A DNA stretch of 7,739 nt. It comes from Clostridiales bacterium. GTDB taxonomy: Bacteria > Bacillota > Clostridia > Saccharofermentanales > UBA5734. Positions 6,148 through 7,739 of this stretch are shown one piece after another; within the stretch, counting starts at the first letter, position 1, and the number at the start of each line of letters is the position of its first letter. The position numbers and the translations under genes are program-made. The DNA lies in the NCBI GenBank assembly GCA_007135995.1, contig SLHU01000079.1, positions 1-7,739 on the forward strand, read 5' to 3'. Below the pieces are notes generated by a model, which saw only the letters and a list, made by a program, of their open reading frames with translations, was not told the origin of the DNA and made no database searches.

Positions 6148-7739
6148 ATGTCGAGCAGGACCGTCTGCAAAATGCCGCCATTCAGGTAATAGGTGATCTC
6201 CATCTGGCTGTCCAGCCTTAAAACCAGTTCAATCTCAGTCTCGGTTCCATCTGAACGTCTGGCAACCAGCGTGACAGACTGCTGCGGCTGCAATTCCTCA
6301 CCTGTCACTTTCAGGGTATAGGTTTCTTCACCATTTAACCCGTGCGTGGCATAGCTTTCTCCTGGCATGAACTGCAGGGGCATGACACCCATGCCAACCA
6401 GATTGCTGCGATGGATCCGTTCGTAGCTTTCGGCTATAATTGCTCTGACACCAAGTAAAAAGGTGCCTTTCGCTGCCCAGTCTCTTGAGCTGCCTGTGCC
6501 ATATTCTTTGCCAGCCAGGACAATCAGCTCTGTTTTATCCTTCTGATAATGCATGGCCGCATCATAAACCGGCATGACTTCATCGGTGGGGAAATAACGG
6601 GTAAATCCGCCCTCAACATCCGGCACCAGACGGTTTCTGATCCGTGTGTTGGCGAACGTCCCGCGCAGCATCACTTCATGATTACCGCGCCTGGCGCCAT
6701 ATGCGTTAAAGTCGGCTGGTTTTACGCCTTGTTCCTGCAGGTATTGTCCGGCAGGGCTATCAGGTGCGATGCTGCCGGCTGGCGAAATATGGTCGGTGGT
6801 CACCGTATCTCCCAGCAGGGCCAGAACACGTGCTTCACTAAAAGGCACGAACGTCCGGTTGTGTTTGTCAAGTGTTTCAAAAAAGGGCGGCTCCTGAATA
6901 TAGGTGGATGCCTGGTTCCAGGCATACAGCGCACCGGAAGGAATATCCAGGTTATTCCAGTTTTCAGTACCGGCAAACACATCAGCGTATTTTTTACGGA
7001 AAAGCGCCGGACTGACAGCCCTGGCAGTAGCTTCCCTTATTTCTTCTTCTGTCGGCCAGATGTCCTTCAAGTAAACTGGCTGACCGTCCGCGTCCTGGCC
7101 AATCGCATCTGCCGCCAGATTAAGATCTACTGTTCCCGCAAGCGCATAAGCGACAACGAGCATCGGGGAAGCAAGGAAACTTCCCTGCACCTGAGGATGT
7201 ATCCGACCTTCAAAATTGCGGTTGCCGCTCAAAACTGCATAGACATTCAGATCCAGGGCATCAACAGCTTTCGCTACTGGCTCGGGGAGCGGACCGCTGT
7301 TGCCGATACAGGTACAGCAGCCATAGCCGACCATATGAAACCCAAGTGCTTCAAGATCCTTCATCAGATCGGCTTTGACCAGATATTCTGTGACCACCTG
7401 AGAGCCAGGTGTCAGGCTTGTCTTAACATATGAAGGACACTGCATGCCAAGCTTCACTGCTTTGTTTGCCATGATACCGGCACCTAGCATCACACTTGGA
7501 TTTGATGTATTCGTGCAGCTGGTAATCGCGGCAATCGCAACAGAACCGTGCCCGAGCGCAGAGGTCTGATTGTTGATCGTAATCTTCGCTGACTGATTCA
7601 GCTGATCATCAGAAATACCATAGCCGCCTTCTGCGACAGGCCTCTGAAGACCGCTGCGGAAAACTTTCTGAACCTGGTCCAGATTGACCCGGTCCTGCGG
7701 ACGCTTTGGACCGGCCAGGCTTGGCCGAACATCAGACAG
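6126..7739 (-). CDS. acnA: Aconitate hydratase, AcnA/IRP1 type (C-terminal 537 residues; 5' end outside window)
   Basis: Aconitase converts citrate to isocitrate in the TCA cycle with a [4Fe-4S] cluster. The frame is open to the right edge, so the 537 residues seen lack about 360 at the N-terminus. They begin near the conserved VRPSLAGPKRPQDRV. All three cluster ligands are present: Cys75 in AAITSCTNTSNPS, and Cys141 and Cys144 in GYGCCTCIGNSGPL. Their spacing of 66 and 3 equals that of E. coli AcnA (435, 501, 504). SGNRNFEGR (about 171-179) and the swivel-domain motifs GDTVTTDHISPAGS (about 310), GSSRDWAAKG (about 416-425, with the substrate-binding Arg) and IHRSNLVGMG follow. An internal GTG at 7493 is not a start, because conserved sequence continues upstream. 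It converges with the 4981-6066 gene. Confidence 0.96.
   Translation of the reverse strand: MSDVRPSLAGPKRPQDRVNLDQVQKVFRSGLQRPVAEGGYGISDDQLNQSAKITINNQTSALGHGSVAIAAITSCTNTSNPSVMLGAGIMANKAVKLGMQCPSYVKTSLTPGSQVVTEYLVKADLMKDLEALGFHMVGYGCCTCIGNSGPLPEPVAKAVDALDLNVYAVLSGNRNFEGRIHPQVQGSFLASPMLVVAYALAGTVDLNLAADAIGQDADGQPVYLKDIWPTEEEIREATARAVSPALFRKKYADVFAGTENWNNLDIPSGALYAWNQASTYIQEPPFFETLDKHNRTFVPFSEARVLALLGDTVTTDHISPAGSIAPDSPAGQYLQEQGVKPADFNAYGARRGNHEVMLRGTFANTRIRNRLVPDVEGGFTRYFPTDEVMPVYDAAMHYQKDKTELIVLAGKEYGTGSSRDWAAKGTFLLGVRAIIAESYERIHRSNLVGMGVMPLQFMPGESYATHGLNGEETYTLKVTGEELQPQQSVTLVARRSDGTETEIELVLRLDSQMEITYYLNGGILQTVLLDMKENRQQ

Noticed and set aside
6549..7433. Long + strand open frame of 294 codons opposite the aconitase gene
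   Set aside because: It lies wholly antisense to a strongly conserved aconitase sequence, has no ribosome binding site, and its product resembles no family I recognise. Long antisense frames are common opposite conserved GC-rich genes.

Overview
The window looks like ordinary chromosome from a Gram-positive, Bacillota-like bacterium, most likely an anaerobic Clostridia-type organism. The evidence is strong AGGAGG ribosome binding sites, a Thr/Pro/Glu-rich lipoprotein linker after a lipobox, an LplA/LplB/LplC-type sugar uptake set without its own ATPase, and a typical TTGACT-17-TAGAAT promoter. Genus and species cannot be read from the sequence. TGA is used as a normal stop.

Layout. Positions 1-188 are AT-rich and hold the promoter and leader of a transport operon. 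The operon runs on the + strand: a lipoprotein solute-binding protein (189-1892), a long GC-rich hairpin (1915-1946), permease 1 (2004-2948), permease 2 (2967-3854) and an AraC-family regulator (3922-4773). A textbook Rho-independent terminator (4818-4846) closes it. A second + strand unit follows: an extended -10 promoter overlapped by a cre-like site, then an ADP-ribosylglycohydrolase-family gene (4981-6066) whose metal-site motifs differ from the usual ones. It faces the 3' end of an aconitase gene on the - strand (6126-7739) that continues beyond the right edge. The short space between these convergent genes holds two inverted repeats.

How the genes fit together. The binding protein, two permeases and AraC regulator form a self-contained uptake operon with its own sensor. 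The cupin domain of the regulator probably binds the imported sugar or a derivative and controls the operon. No ATPase is visible, so the permeases probably use a shared MsmX-type ATPase encoded elsewhere. No glycoside hydrolase or sugar kinase in the window identifies the substrate. The ADP-ribosylglycohydrolase homologue has its own promoter, so a link to the transporter is only a guess from position. The aconitase belongs to central metabolism and appears unrelated.

I see no CRISPR array, tRNA, rRNA, insertion sequence, phage gene or defence cassette. The points that most deserve a second look are the altered metal-site residues of the ADP-ribosylglycohydrolase homologue, the strong hairpin between the binding-protein and permease genes, and the candidate cre site at 4851-4864.
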